Shown here: in pieces, positions 29,101-44,100 of the stretch
Numbering within the stretch: position 1 is the first letter of the stretch
Layout: each line of letters starts with the position of its first letter
Source: Sternotherus odoratus
Lineage: Eukaryota > Chordata > Testudines > Kinosternidae
NCBI GenBank assembly: GCA_032164245.1
Contig: JAVMKO010000003.1
Span: 37,078,890-37,142,889 of the forward strand
Length of the DNA: 64,000 bases
Reading direction: 5' to 3'
Position numbers and translations under genes: made by a program
Notes under the pieces: generated by a model
The model's input: the letters and a program-made list of their open reading frames with translations, nothing else
Database searches by the model: none
What the model was told of the DNA's origin: nothing

Positions 29101-32100
29101 GAAATTCACCCCTAAGCAGATAATTCATATGTAACACAAAGCTTCAGAACTTGAATTCCTTTTTTTTTTTCTTTTAACAACATGAGTAATTATAATAGGA
29201 AGCTATATTTGAGAGAGTGACATAACGTTAAGTAATCTATCACACTTACCTTACTGTAATGATCAAAAGATCTAATACTACTTTACAGTGTGAGTTGACA
29301 AATCTAGTTTAATTCAATTTGTAAAATAAAACTGTAACTTTTCCTGTAAAGGTTGTTTAAACTAGAACTATAATGAATGCCTGTCTTTAATCAGAAGTTA
29401 ATATAAAACAGACACATCATGCAATTTTTCACGAAGGGAAACACAATGTTTGGAATCACTACAAATGGGAAAATTGCCACCCACTGGGAGTGATAAAATG
29501 AATGCTATGGAATAATTTGTGATTCACTGGCCTAGAGAATATGGCCTTTGGGGATGTCCTTTGCACAATTAACTGTATCAAGCAATTTTGAATATTTTTT
29601 GTTAGTAATACACGAGAAAAAAAGATAGGCAACTCTCTATTTTAATTTTCTTTTTTCCCCTCTTTTTTTTTAGTAACTGAAAACTGGACTAGGCACAGAA
29701 TCCTTAATCAGTAGTCTAGAATTTTATAACCTTTTATGAAACATAACTCTGACTGGCATGGTGGACCCCTTGGAACCACGGGGAGCTCCATAGGCTTTAC
29801 TGGGACTCATTGTCAGCATGGGTCCAACCAGGCCTGCTGACGGGCAAAGGAGGGAACTTTCCAGGGCCCAGGATGATTTAAAAGGACCCAGGGACCTAAA
29901 TTCCCTGTAAGCTGTGTGGCCACGCAGCAGCCTATTTAGCAGCATGCAGGCCCTCAGGGAACCCGTCCAGAGACCTGCCACAACCGGGAGAGAGGTGCGC
30001 CTTCCCCAACCCCAATCTAGCCTGGCCCCCAACCTTCTGCAACCGGGGTGCCCCTCCCCGGCCCCAACTCTGCTATAGTCTGTACCCAGGGGTGACCGGG
30101 GTGGTGCAGCTTGGCTCAGCCCAGATCCAGTCACAGCGGGTGGCCTGACCAGCCCCAGACACGGCCGGAACGCCCCTCCTCTGGCCCGAACCCAGCCCTG
30201 GCTCAGACCTGCTATGGCCGGGTGAGGGGCACTTATCCTACTTCAGCCCTGGAGCTGCCACAGAGGGGAGAGGTGCCTCTCCCACCCAGTACAAGTGCTG
30301 CTGTGGGGAAAGAAAGCTAGGGGAGTCCAGTAACGCCCTCCTCCAATCCAAACCCCTTATCCCACTCCACCCAGACCCCACACTCCCAGCCAGAGCCCTC
30401 ACCCCCTGCACCCAACCCTGGCCCCAGCCCTGAGTCCCTCATCCCTGTCCCCCAGCCAGAGCCCTCACACCCCTACACTCCAGCCCTCTGTCCCTGTCCT
30501 GAGCCTCCTCCCACACATCAAACCCCTCGGCCTCACACCACCACAATTTTGTTATGTGCACCAATATGGAAGGGAGGTGTCACACGTCTCCTCTACATTG
30601 GTGCACATAACAAAATTCATTCTGCACATGGGTGGGGAAAATTAGAGGGAACACCGCTGGGAGCCCTGGGCCCTTTTAAATTGCTCCAAGTCAGGCCACA
30701 GGACTCCTTGGCATGAGTAGAGTGGTACCGGCGGTGGCAAAGGCAGCCAGATGGGCACGTGGAAGCCGTGGCCGTGCCAGAAGAGCACGCCCAGCGGCAC
30801 AGCCGGCAGCTCACTGGGCACCAGCAAGCACAGGCACAGAACCACCTAAATGGCAGTTGGACCTTTCTAGGGGGACCACTGACTTCTGCCTTGGGACCCG
30901 GAATTGCTGACAGCAGGCCTGGGTCTAACCTGCATAAATCCAACTGCAGGGTCAAGGGCCTAAGCCTTTAACTGAGAAAATTGCCAATTCTCTTATTGTT
31001 GCCATATTTTCCAGAGGATTAATTTAAAAAAAATTGTGATTAGTATATTGGTACTTTCTGCCTGTCAACTAGCAGGAAAATGTCACAACTGGAAGGATAA
31101 AATATATCAAGATATTAAGGCTTACATTCTTTTAATGGAAGTATTTTGTTTTTCAACAAAATGTTTGGCTCGTAAAGAAATTCTTGGCAGGTTTGTATAT
31201 TCTTTGTTAATTAAAACATTTGTAACAAATTTTTATGCACCAAATTGTTATTTCCTAGATGATTTACATACTGAACCATCAGCTTGGTTTCCATCATCAT
31301 AATGAGCTTCAATTTTCATGTATTTTTACTTAAAATAAATGTACTATTTTAACCCAGTTACTTGCCAATTTAAATGAATCTTCCATCCTTTGAAATATCT
31401 GGCAAATTTAATGGATTTAGCTGCAAAAAAAAAAAATGGTTTTCCTGTCCTTGAAAGATCTATTTGCAGCTTTTCATTAATCACAAATTCCCTATTTTTG
31501 GTTTTGGATCATACCACACAGTTAGGGTTTTTTTCCATGCTATTCTGCAGTAATTCCCCATTAAGTGAGTCGCTTACTATCTTATGTATTCACATGAAGT
31601 AGGTCCAAGCTAATTTGCTTAGAACAAGAGCCTCATTTCAGATCAAATATTTTTTCCACTTTTTTAGAACGCAGTATTAAACTACATAGTATGTATGTCT
31701 CACTATGCCAAACTCTATGCTTCTGAATAACAGGAGAGACTATAGCTTCTTCCAGAGAAAGTACTTTATTTCTAATTATTCTTTTCTACTCATGTGTCTC
31801 TCCATCTTCTGTTACTAGTCATTTAACATCCTCAGTCTTTATGTAATACATTAAGTCCCCATGAAACTTGTACTGCTGGGGAAAGAAACACCTTGGGTAA
31901 AGTCTCCAAAAATTATTACGCTTCTCCACTATGGGCAAACACTTTGCAACCAGGCTCCTCCAGCAGACAATACTAAAACTGAAAACACTTGAAGGGGTGT
32001 GTGACAGGCTGATGGATGCTAACAAATAAACCAGACATAATCATTTAGGCACCAATTAGTTCCAGTGGAGCAGGCTGACTGGGGAATATGCAGATAATTA

Positions 32101-35100
32101 GCTAATCAGTCTAGGGGAGCAGAGGAACTAATTAGAAATCAGCTGAGGGCTATAAAAGAGAATACAGCAAGGAAATAAAGTGGTGAGAGGGTGGGTTAGC
32201 TGAGCCCAGTATGTGGTGTGATCCCAAGGGAGGAATCTCTCTGGTCCTATTGGGCAGGTCAAGAAACCACTGTAAATACTTTTCTGTATTGGGGTATATA
32301 AATATGTAATGTGGAGATGCCACTCACCAGAGAACCTGAATGGCTTGTAACTATCAATAGGGCCATAGATGGAGCTCACTATATTACAGGTACCAGACTG
32401 ATGTGGAGGCAAAGTCTGTTCAAGGAGTTCACGTATCTGGGCTATATTGGCACACAGCCTTAAACAGACTTCCTTTTATATCCTGTATATCCAAATTTTA
32501 TGAAAATATCACACATTTAATAAATATTGTCTAAGACAATCCACAAAAGAATATTTTTTCAAACTATCCATTCTCTCAATAAAAACACAAAAATGTTTGA
32601 AATAATCCCATTTCTAGATTAAAAGAGGATCACTGTGCTTTCAAGCAAAAATTTAACAGGAGACCATTACTGTCTGTTTAACCCATACTGAGAAATCTTG
32701 AATGAAGAAAATGCTTAAAAGCCAGCTAACTATGGAGATAACTAGCAGTTTAACATTGCACCATGTATTTCTGAAAAAGTTATCTGCAAAAATCAAAATC
32801 TGGCAGATGCTCCACTGCCATTAGAGAATATTCAACAATACTGACCAATGCAATTTTTTTTGCTGCCAAAGACAGCATATGGCCCAAGAAACTCCTTTCA
32901 TAACTGACTTTTTCTGATGAGACTGTCAAAGTTATTTTGATAATTCTCATCAAGTTCATTTTCAACCACATCTATTTTAAAAGGTTTTCTCACATAAATA
33001 CAGAAAATATTTACCTGGAGATCTATGTTGAAGGATAGTAATGTTGTGTCAGTTATAGAATATTAGGGCTGGAAGAGACCTCAGGAGGTCATCTAGTTCA
33101 ATCCCTTACTCAAGGCAGGACCAGCACCAACTATATCATCCTAGTCGGGGCTTTGTCAAACTGCGCCTTAAGAACCTCTAGGGACAGAGATTCCCTCAAT
33201 TGCAAAATAAAGTGTTCTCTCCCTAGTACACATACGTTATGTGTGGTAGCGATATAAACTCTGCTATAATCTCCCACCAATACACTAAAGAGTTCTTTAC
33301 TCCTAGGGAGATTCTGCATGACTGCACGCCCACAGAAAACACCTCCCCACCACCCACACACAGAGTTCCTGTTCTTCGCTGTAGAAAATGGCAGGGAAGC
33401 AAAGGGAAGCTGCAGGGGTGGGGGGCAACCATGAGTGCAGTTTTTTGGGGGGACTGCACCCCTTTAAACAGAGATGAGGCATGAGGGGCACATTGATCCC
33501 CTAACCAGCTGCATCTGGACCCCCATCCCATCAAGCCCCACTCCCCAGGCACCTCCCCCCCCCCTACAAACCTCCCCCACTGAGGCCCATTTACCCAGAC
33601 CCAGACCCCCCATTGCTGAGCCCCAACCACCTTCCCCTGGATCCCCCTGCAGAGTCCCATTGTCCCTACACCCGAAGCCCCACAATGAGCTCCTGTGCAG
33701 CCAGATCTCCCACTGAGCCACTGCATCCAGATTGCCCCACACACAAACCTCTGACCCCCTGCCCGGATCCCACCACACTAAGCCTCTCCACACTTGGATA
33801 CTGCTGGCTTGAGCCTGCCCACCCATACCTGGTGCAAAGGGGCAGGGCCCTGGGGTGTTTCTGGGGTCAGGTATCAAATGTGTCAGGGTCAAATGCAGTC
33901 TCATTGCCGAGTCCCTGTACCAGTGGAGGTGGGGGCTTCAGGGTAATCTCCCACCTCAATGCAGCCAGTGTCCTGTGCTCCCCACTGCCATGCTAGAGCC
34001 ACATTTATTTACTGACAAATACAATTTGCAAAATTTTACAGAATTTTAAAATATTGGGCACATATTTTTATTTTTGGCACACCATTTTTAATTTTTGGAC
34101 GCTGAATTCCCTCAAGAGTACCTAGCGTGCAGTTCAGTCTCAGCAGGCATCTCTTGAGATTGCCAACAATGCTGCTAATTGTGACTATTTGTCATTAAAT
34201 CAGGGTCAGCTGGTGAAATGTTAGGCTAAGCCACACAACCAACACTAATAATAGCTGGGCTCTGACAGTGAAACTATGAAAAAATAAGAAAACGACTGGC
34301 ATTGTACACACTAAAGAAAAAACAGAGGAATATTACTTCAGTTTTCAGGTGCACAAAAGGCTTTTAAAATAAACAGGACTTGTAACAAGGTAATAGTTTC
34401 TAACACCTGCTCCTCTCCAGATTTCCATCCATAGCTCAAGCACTAGAATGCTACCAGAAGTAATTTCTGCTGCCTCTTGCTGACAGAGCTTGTTGGCTTC
34501 ACCCTAAACATGGGAGAAACTGGAGCATTTCTCAAGAGAAGAAGAAATGAAGGAATGGGAAAGAGAACACATCAGGGACTCCCAAGTCTGGAAAGTTTAT
34601 GAGTTTTATGCTTTGATATGTTTTTTTAATTTGGTAATAAAACCAAAGTCCAGAGAGGGTTTGATAGTGAGCTAGATCCACAGCTGCTGTAATTGTTGAA
34701 AAGTTTCTGCATCTCCTAGAAGTAACTAAGTCCAGTATATATGAATAAGGGGAGCAGAACATGGCTGACCATTTTCTGATGCCTCAAAAGTGAAATTCCA
34801 TCTTGACTCAAAGGCAGTCAGCGTACAAGCACTATGTACTTCTTCAATCCTGAGGAAAATTTGATTTGTAAAGTGTCATATATTTGCAGCCATAGTCAGG
34901 CAATAGCTGTTGACATTAAAAACTCAGATCTCTGAAAATAAACAAATCTTGGCCCCAGCATGCTTCTCAATGAAGCTATCCAGTCCAGTGATACAAACTG
35001 GAAAAACAAAATGCACTTATTTTTGTTAGCAAATTTCACAGCCTTTGCTGTGCTATACTACCAAAAGTATTTATAATTCAACCAGAAACTGTTAATGAAA

Positions 35101-38100
35101 CTAGATTTTAGAGAACATAGACAAAAACAGAGCTGGAGTTTTGCCAGACAGTCTACAGAACTGAAGAACTAACTACAAGCAGCATAAAGCAGGCATTTAC
35201 TCTGCAAAAAATTGCTAATACACTAGCTATGCCCAGTAATACTTTGTTTTTAACACTGAAAATAACATGTGCCCCCCCCCCTTAGGAAGTCTGTTCTAGA
35301 CAGCAGGAGCTACTGAGGAAAAGGCGTTAGCACCAACAGTAGCCAGACTGTCTGAGGCCTACAGGAAGCCAGTGCCTATAGGAAGCCAGAAGAGGAGGAA
35401 ACAGGGATGTTAACACAGGGAAACAAAGCAGTGACAAGTCAATGCTTCAAAGGGAATCATAGAAAGAAACAATCTCTTTATTTCAGATTGTAAGCAGGCA
35501 CTGTCTTTATTTCATGTCTTGTACAGTGTTAACTAAATTATCAGCCCTGCACAAATAACAGTAATAACAACACCCCTTCTCCAAGGAGAAATATGAAGTA
35601 CATGGTGTTTTTATATATGCCTCTACCTCCCAAAGAAATTCTGTCAATCTTACCACATTCCAGAATTTCTAAAAATTATTAGCATATTTATAAGTGATTT
35701 ATACCAGTAAAACTGAGATAAACATTTGGACCACTGCTGTTGCATGGGATGCAAGTCAGGGTACAATTTGGACCTTGCTGTTATTTAACTTCACAGAATC
35801 TTTCCTGATTCATATAAAATTTTGTACACTGCCATTTATCTTGTGCAATTCAAATGTTCCTAATGGAAATTCCAGTAGACTCTGCTAGAACCCTTCAAAA
35901 GATTTTGGTTGGTTTCTACTGATGGACACTTTGAACTAATATAATGAGAAATCCCCTGTTTTGTTCCAAAACCTGGTTGCCAGTTGGAACCAGTTGCAAT
36001 TTTCAACTGGAATTTCCACTAGTGGCAGCAAAGACACACAGAGAGTCAGATTTCTAAGCTTGCCTAACAAAGCACTCTTACAGGACCTGACATAACAGGG
36101 ATAACTGCCAGCAGTGTTGTACTCTTATATCCAAACCTTAGACTTAGATGGATACTAATGGGTACACGAGCAAGAGGATTCTGCAATCTTTTCTGTAACA
36201 CTTCTTTCTAATTTCTTACTCCTGCCTTATTTTTATGTCATTTTAGAGATTACAGACAGTGGGATAGCCGCACTGGTGATGCTGAGAAGGGCACAGATGG
36301 TTTTACATCACTTTTCTCCCCACAATCCTCAAGGTAGCTGTGAATTGAATGCGTGGATGGGGGCTTTTATGGAGTCACGTTATTGGCCAGGATTTTGGCA
36401 GCACATTGCATCCCCAACATGCCCCATCTATTGGTGGAGGATGAGGTAGTGGCAAGTCCCTTTTGTATCAAGGAACTGAGTATCTGACCCTAAAACTACT
36501 GTACGGGTTCAGAAATACCGAACAGAACTATCAAAGGCAGACATAACCAGCTGGAATATTAAATATTTAACTATCACTCCATTTAATTATTGTGACTGGC
36601 TCATCTAGTCACACCTTAGCCTCCAATCCTTCTGTACTGATTCTGGTCATAGCTAGTCTGCAGTGGGGAAGACTCCACTGGATTAACTAGCTCCATCCTC
36701 CTAAACCAACAGCCATAACTTTATTCTCTGGCACAGGGAGTGTGCTGAGGGAGTAAAGTAGCATATTAGGGATGGGAGAGTACATGGTTCCTCTGATCCT
36801 CCAATGGTATATGGAAACTCATGCCAGTGAGCTGTAACTAGCATCTTGACACCTCACCATTACTACAATTCAATGTATTGAGCAGAACATACCCCCTAAT
36901 ATGCAGTACTATTTGGGTCCAATTCATATTACTTTGAATGTTTGTGGTATCACAATCACTGCAACAGAAGACAATCACATAATCTGATGGCGATCTCTAA
37001 TGCAGATGCGTCTTTGAAAAGTTCTTTTGCCAGTTAAGTTACCCTGCATATATATTCAGGCATGAGAGAGGGAAAGATTGATTTACAGGAACTCTTCACT
37101 CAAAGTCATCCCAGTTAATGCTATTTCCTTGTTACCTTGCTGATCAATTAGGGAACATGCTAAGTTGTGCAATGCTCCCTTTTAACATCGTTTATCAGCC
37201 ACCTGCTTTGTCCACTGCTTGAAGGAATAGCAGCCCATTGCAGCTAGCTGGTGGGGGCTTGGAACCAGGGTGGGCCGGCAGCCCCGCTAGCAGCTCCCCC
37301 TAAGTTCCCAGTGCAGCAGCTGCCCAACAAGCTATCAATTGCCAGAAGTTCAGCTGTCCTTCCCCGCACTGCCCTGTGCTGCTCCCGCCCCCCCGCCTTG
37401 AAGCTGCTCCCCGAGCCTCCTGCTTGCTCTGTGGAGGGAGGGGGAAGAGGGGGAATAAAGTCAGGGTGTCCCCCTCCTCCCACACCCCACTTACCCCATC
37501 TTCCAAAGATCAGAGGGGACACACAACAGTCCCAGAGGGAGCTTTCTGGTCTCAGCTTGTTGATCTAATTAACAAGGCAGTGTGCTTAAGACAGGGATCA
37601 GCATACTTAAAGAGGAAATGCACCTCTCTCTCTCCTCTCTCACACACTCAGGGTGTGTGACCGTCTGCTATGCTGTCTTCCTCCTCCCTTTATTCCTTCT
37701 GCCTCCTAGACTGTGAGGCTACATTAACAATGTGTTAATCCTTGACGGCTCAGGCAAAAGGTAGTTCATCATTTAGTAGTAAGGCATTCCCTGGGAAATA
37801 TCCCACCCACTGACTTCACCACCTCAACCAAGCTTCACAATCATCATTGCTGTGTACAGTATTAAATTGTTTGTTTAAAACTTATACTGTGTGTGTATAT
37901 ATAATTATAATATAATAAATAATAGAATATAAAATAGAATAAATAATATAATAAAATATAAACTATAATATGTCTCTTGTCTGGTGAAAAAAATTTCCCT
38001 GGAACCTAACCCCCCCATTTACATTAATTCTTATGGGGAAATTGGATTCACTTAACATCATTTCGCTTAAACTCACATTTTTCAGGAACATAACTACAAC

Positions 38101-41100
38101 GTTAAGTGAGGAGTTCCTGTATTTAAAGGCTTGATTGTGCCTTGCAGGAGCACCATGGGGCTGCACCACCCTCAGGGAAGCACAGAGAGGTATTCTGCCT
38201 CATGAAGGCAAAGTACATCCTGGAAGTTACCGATGTGCAGAGGCTGTGTGCCTACCATTGCACCCTTTTACTGGTCTAGCTGTGTGGGCCAGGGAGAGTG
38301 GGTGATCAATGGAAACATCTCCTCTCCACCTTGCTTGGGGCACTGTTCACCCAAAGCAGCATATGGGCAGAACAGCCCATGACTATACAGGGCCTACAGT
38401 TCTATTTGGCCTGTGCAATGAAGAGGAGGGAGATTCTTGGTGTGATCCCCACCCCACACTGCATTCCTATGCTGAATTTGGCCCTAATTTGTAGCTTAGA
38501 TCTACTTACCAGAGTCAACAAGAGAGCAATCGGTTGTCGGTTTAGCAGGTCTTCACTGCACCGGCTAAATCGACCCCAGTGGATCGATTGCTGTAGCGTC
38601 GATCCCACCGGCGGTAGTGGAGATAAGCCCTTAGAATTGTCCTCGGTTATAGATAGCTTTCTTATCGGCTTGTAAAACACCATGAATCCTTTCACTCTCA
38701 ATTAATAATAAAAATAGTCTTATGGCTCCATGACCATGTGCAGGTTTGAATACAAATAAGAAAATATTTTGCCTCTTTGAAAATCTGGTCGTCTCTGATA
38801 GACGTACACAACTTTGCACACACAAATCACTTGTATGGCACAGCATCAGTGCCCTTTTACACCTGAAAACAAATAGTGCATTTCATATATAGAAAACCCA
38901 CTGGTGGTTGATTTGTATATGTAAATTTATTTATTTGCACAAAAAAGTGAAAATATTTGAAAATTATACACTAAAATAGACGTTTTTAAAAGTTGGCTTT
39001 TGAAGTGTCAGCCTGATGGAACAAAATTATCACTGACATAATTGGAAAAAATTAAGCTTTATTATCAAACATGATTTACAGACTGTAAGGAGGGAAAAGA
39101 AACCAAAATAGGGCTACAGGATGAATAAGTACATTTATCCCTAAAATCATTTACGATATAGAAAATTTAATTTAGTTTTCTGACAAATATTTCAGGTTTG
39201 ACCTTTATCAATTTGCAAGGCAAGGAAAGCCGATATCAAAACATCCAGATCTACCTTGGTCTTCTATGGTTCATCCTCTAACCCCTAGCAAAGAGAAAAG
39301 GCCACAATTAGCCCACATTTACTTACTTACCAGCTAGAGCACATTTATCCACAAGGCATTAGATCAGCGGTTCTCAAACTAGTTGAGACCGCGACCCCTT
39401 TTTGTGATCCGGCGGCGCGGCGTGACCCCTCCACCGAAAAGCCGCCGAATTACAAAAAAAAAAACCCACCCCAAAAAAAACACGCGCATTTGCCCCGGTC
39501 CCCCCTCCCCTCTGCGGGGGGGCTGCCGGCTGCGCGCAGGTCCCCCGTCGCCGCCGCGGGCGGGCTGCTGGGAGCACCCCGGTCCCCCGTCGCCGCCGCG
39601 GGCGGGCTGCTGGGAGCACCCCGGTCCCCCGTCGCCGCCGCGGGTGGGCTGCTGGGAGCGCCCCGGTCCCCCGTCGCCGCCGCGGGGGGGCTGCCGGCTG
39701 CGCGCCGGCCCCCAGCCCGCCCACTGCGGGGACTGGTGGCCGGCGCACAGCCGGGAGCCCACCCGCGGCGGGGACGGGGGACCGGCGCGCCCCTGCCCCA
39801 GTTGCCGCGAGTTGTACGGGGTGTATGTGATGGGGTTGGCGCAATGATGTCATCACGCCGGGTACTCGTATGTGGGCGTATCTGCATGTGGGCGGACCCG
39901 CCTGGAGACGGATAGAGGAGCGGTGTCTCGGTTCCTAACACCATCGGAAATATGTGTTTTCCGATGGTCTTAGGCGACCCCTGTGAAAGGGTCGTTCGAC
40001 CCCCAAAGGGGTCGCGACCCACAGGTTGAGAACCGCTGTATTAGATACATCTGTGCATATGACTATATAAATAAACAATGTGGCTTAATGTAGTCCATAC
40101 ACATTATCCTGCTATCCTGAACTGCTGTTAGTTTTGATGTGCATAGTTGCTGTGCATCTCAGAAGTGACTGCTTTACAGTGTTAGAAGGAGTAATTCTTG
40201 GTTTATCTACTTTATAGTGAGATTATGAATTTGTTGAGTGTGCTGGGATTTTTGGATGAGAGGTTCTTTGTAAATGCCAGGTTATTTTTGATTAATTATT
40301 TTTATTCCCCTGGCACATGCTAAAATGGAGGCACCATACTCTATATTTGAAACATGCTTGCAAAGAGAAGCTTTGTTTACACAAATGATATAGATGGTTT
40401 GACTTGCTGTGAAATATCTGAATACAAAACAGATTTCTGGAATCTCACTCACCCATACCTCCTCAGCCACAATCCAGTCAAATGGCTACTTAAGTCCAGT
40501 AGAAGCTAAGTAAAGTTCACACATTAAAGTGAGATACTGGGGAGAGGATTATGTTAGCCTCCATAATCCCACCATCAATTCCTGCTGTGAAAGGAAGATG
40601 ACACAGTTGACTGATGAGTTACAAAGAGATAGGTGGACTAAATAAAGCAACTTCTCCTTCATCCTATTTTCTGTAACTGTGTCATCTCTGTTTATGGTTT
40701 TGTCTGAGTTCCAAATGTACAGGAAAGGGACTCAAGGACTGGACCTTACATCATGTTACATTTTCTCTATCATGATTTCATAAATGAGTAGTTGTTTGGA
40801 TTAGTGTTTGAGTTATCAGAATATTTTACTAGAAAACACACCCAATATTTAAGGAATATTCACTTACCTCCACAACCCACGTGGTCCTTTCTTTTTCCAG
40901 GCAGAGTCCTCACGGGGCGACACAGCTGGCCTGGAAGCATCAAGAGCTTCCTCATGGATCTCAAGATGCTGCTTCATTGCCTTCTTACATGTTATGTATT
41001 TTAGTTGAGAAAAGGTACATTATGACTAAGTGAGGCCAAAAACTATCTGATAGTATTGCACTCTGCCAGGGTTTGTGGGATGCTTTGATAGTCAGCAGTT

Positions 41101-44100
41101 CTGGTCACAGCCATGGGCATTTCATGCATAGAGCTATATATTTATGCTCTGATACTTATGGCATTGTCAGAGTGTTTTTGCTTTTCTGGTACAAGGCATA
41201 ATGTTTGTGTTGAGGAACACTGTCTCGCATGACCTTCCCATAAATAAACTAGGAAAATGAAACCTACATGGAGCTACTATAAGGAGGATGCAAAACTGGT
41301 TGGAAAACCATTCCCAGAGAGTAGTAATCAGTGGTTCACAGTCATGCTGGAAGGGCATAATGAGTGGGGTCCCACGGTGATCAATTCTGGGTCCAGTTCT
41401 GTTCAATACCTTTATCAATTATTTAGATAATGGTATGCAGAGTACACTTGTAATGTTGGTGGATGATACCAATTTGGGAGCAGTTGCAAGTCGTTTGGAG
41501 GATAGGATTAAAATCCAGAATGATCTGGACAAACTGGAGAAATGGTCTGAAGTAAATAGGACAAAGTTCAATAAGGATAAATGCAAAGTACTCCATTTAG
41601 GAAGGAACAATCAGTTGACACATACAAAATGGAAAATGACTGCATAGGAAGGAATACTGCAGAAAGGGAGCTGGGGGTCACAGTGGCCCACAAGCTAAAT
41701 ACGAGTCAACAATGTGATGCTGTTGCAAAAAAAGCGAACGTTATTCTGGGATGTGTTAGAAGGAATGTTGTAAGCAATACACGAGAAGTAATTCTTCTAT
41801 TTGCTCTGATAAAGCCTGAATTGGGGTATTGTGTCAAGTTCTGGGCATCACATATCAGGAAGGATGTGGACAAATTGGAGAGAGTCTAGAAAAGAGCAAC
41901 ACAAGTGATTAAAGGTCTAGAAAATATGATCTCTGAGGGAAGATTGAAAAAAATTGGTTGTTTAGTTTGAAAAAGAGAAGACTGAGAGGGGGCATGATAA
42001 GTTTTCAAGTATGTAAAATGTTGTTACAAGAATGAAGAAAAATTGTTTTTCTTAACCTCTGAGGAAAGGACAAGAAGCAATGAGCTTAAATTGCAGCAAG
42101 GGCGGTTTAGGTAGGACATTAGGAAAAACTTCCTAACTGTCAGGGTGCTCAAGCAGTGGGATAAATTGCCTAGGGAGGTTGTGGAATCTACATCCCTGGA
42201 GATTTTTAAGAGCAGATTAGACAAACACCCGTCAGGAATAATCTAGATAATTAGTCCTAACATGACTGCAGGGGACTGGACTAGATGACCTTTTGAGGTC
42301 CCTTCCAGTTCTATGATTCCATGAATCCATTTTGTTTAGCAAACCACTTCTAACGTAGCAGTTGTTTTCAACCTGTGGTTCACAGTCCCTTGTGTGTGGG
42401 GGGGGGGGGAAGGGTCCACAGACTGTGTCTAAGAGGTCCAGGAGAGGTTGTCACTACCATAGAACAGAGAGTCTGCAGATTATGTCCAACATTTCCAAAA
42501 AGGGAATCTTCATTTGAATTTTTTTAGGGTCCACAAATTAAAAAAGGTTGAAAACCACTGTAACATAGTATTCAAACATTATTGGTGGATTTGGAAACTT
42601 AGATAGTTAATGAGTAAATTGCAAGGTATAAATAATAGATAGATGTTTCTATATTACTAGATTAATCAGCAGATGTCAAACACTGTTTACTGGGAATATG
42701 AACATTGATTTTCCTGGCACAAAAATGGTGGATGTCAGCGCAATACAATACAAGGCAGATAGCAGTCCAAGCACTTCAAGTGTCTCCAACTGGAGGAACA
42801 GTCTGGACTTCATGGGTGGGATTTTCTGAAGTGCTCAGCATTGATCTAATTTTGTTCCTACTGACATAAATGAGAGCGAATTCAGTCCAATGCTGAGCAT
42901 TTTCACAAATCAAATACCATAGATAGCATAGTATGCTGTGGATTTGATTCTTTCCTCACTTACTGTACACTGGTTTTATACCAGTATAACTATGACTGCA
43001 ATTTAGTATTATAAAAGAGAAAACAAAGAGTAATTTAAGCACTCCTTGATCCATTCTACATTTTCCACTTGAGTCACAGGTACTTGTTCATAGTAGAATT
43101 TGACTTTTAAAAAATATACATATATAATTTTGTAAATCTCAAAACATTCTGTATGCAGTTTTGTTATAGCCATGTAGGTCCCAAAATATTAGAAAGACAA
43201 GGTGAGGGAGATAATATATTTTATTGGATCAACTTCTGTTGGCGAGAGCTTTGTGTAGCTCAAAAATGTCTCTCTTACCAACACTAGCTGTTTCAATAAA
43301 AGATATTACCTCACTCCCCTTGGCTCTCTAAAATGTTCTATATTCATTTACATTTCAAGATGAGATGCAGGATTTCAGAAAATTAGGATAATGTATAGCT
43401 ATGTGTGTATGTGGATGAATTCCTCAGCTCCCACAGTCATGTGAGTAATCACTTTTTAGAGCCATTTTTGCAACCTAAGCAGTATTATGTTGGCTGACAT
43501 ATTACAAAGCTTATCTGTTTATCAGAATCTTAAAATATCCTGAACTAATAAATCCAAACTACTTCAAAATTAGTATCTGTTGTGGTGAGTGGGACATTTC
43601 CCACCATTTTTTAAAATACTTTATGCAGCATAGGTCAGTTACCAAGTGAGTTCAAAATAACAGATGTAACATCTGTACAACAAGATACTGTAATTTATGT
43701 TGGGTGGGAAACAGTTCTCCCACCCTGTAAATATTTCAGATTTGAAAATATTTTCTTGTTCAGCACAGGGATGAGAGCGAGACCTTTCCAACAATGGGAT
43801 TAACCAGAATTGAGGGCTTTGTTATATTGCTACCATCGTACACAAGGAGAAATCCGTATGTGAGATGCTGTGCTGTGATCCAAACATTAAGCACGCTCTC
43901 CACCAGTTTTTTTTAATTTTTCAGCTGTGTATGTGTTTATAAGAAATAGGCAACTTGTAGGATCTACGCCCACTGCTTAGACATGGTGCTGGTGACAGCA
44001 CTACATATGCCAGACCCAAAAGAGTGCTAAAAATATCCTGACAGCATCCCCCATGAGCCTCAAAACTAACCTAATTAAGAGTTTTCATGTGTGAGTTTGT

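Noticed and set aside
39374..40022. Several overlapping 120-190-codon frames on both strands
   Set aside because: All lie in the hAT MITE with a 42-bp array whose period is a multiple of three, which keeps every frame open.
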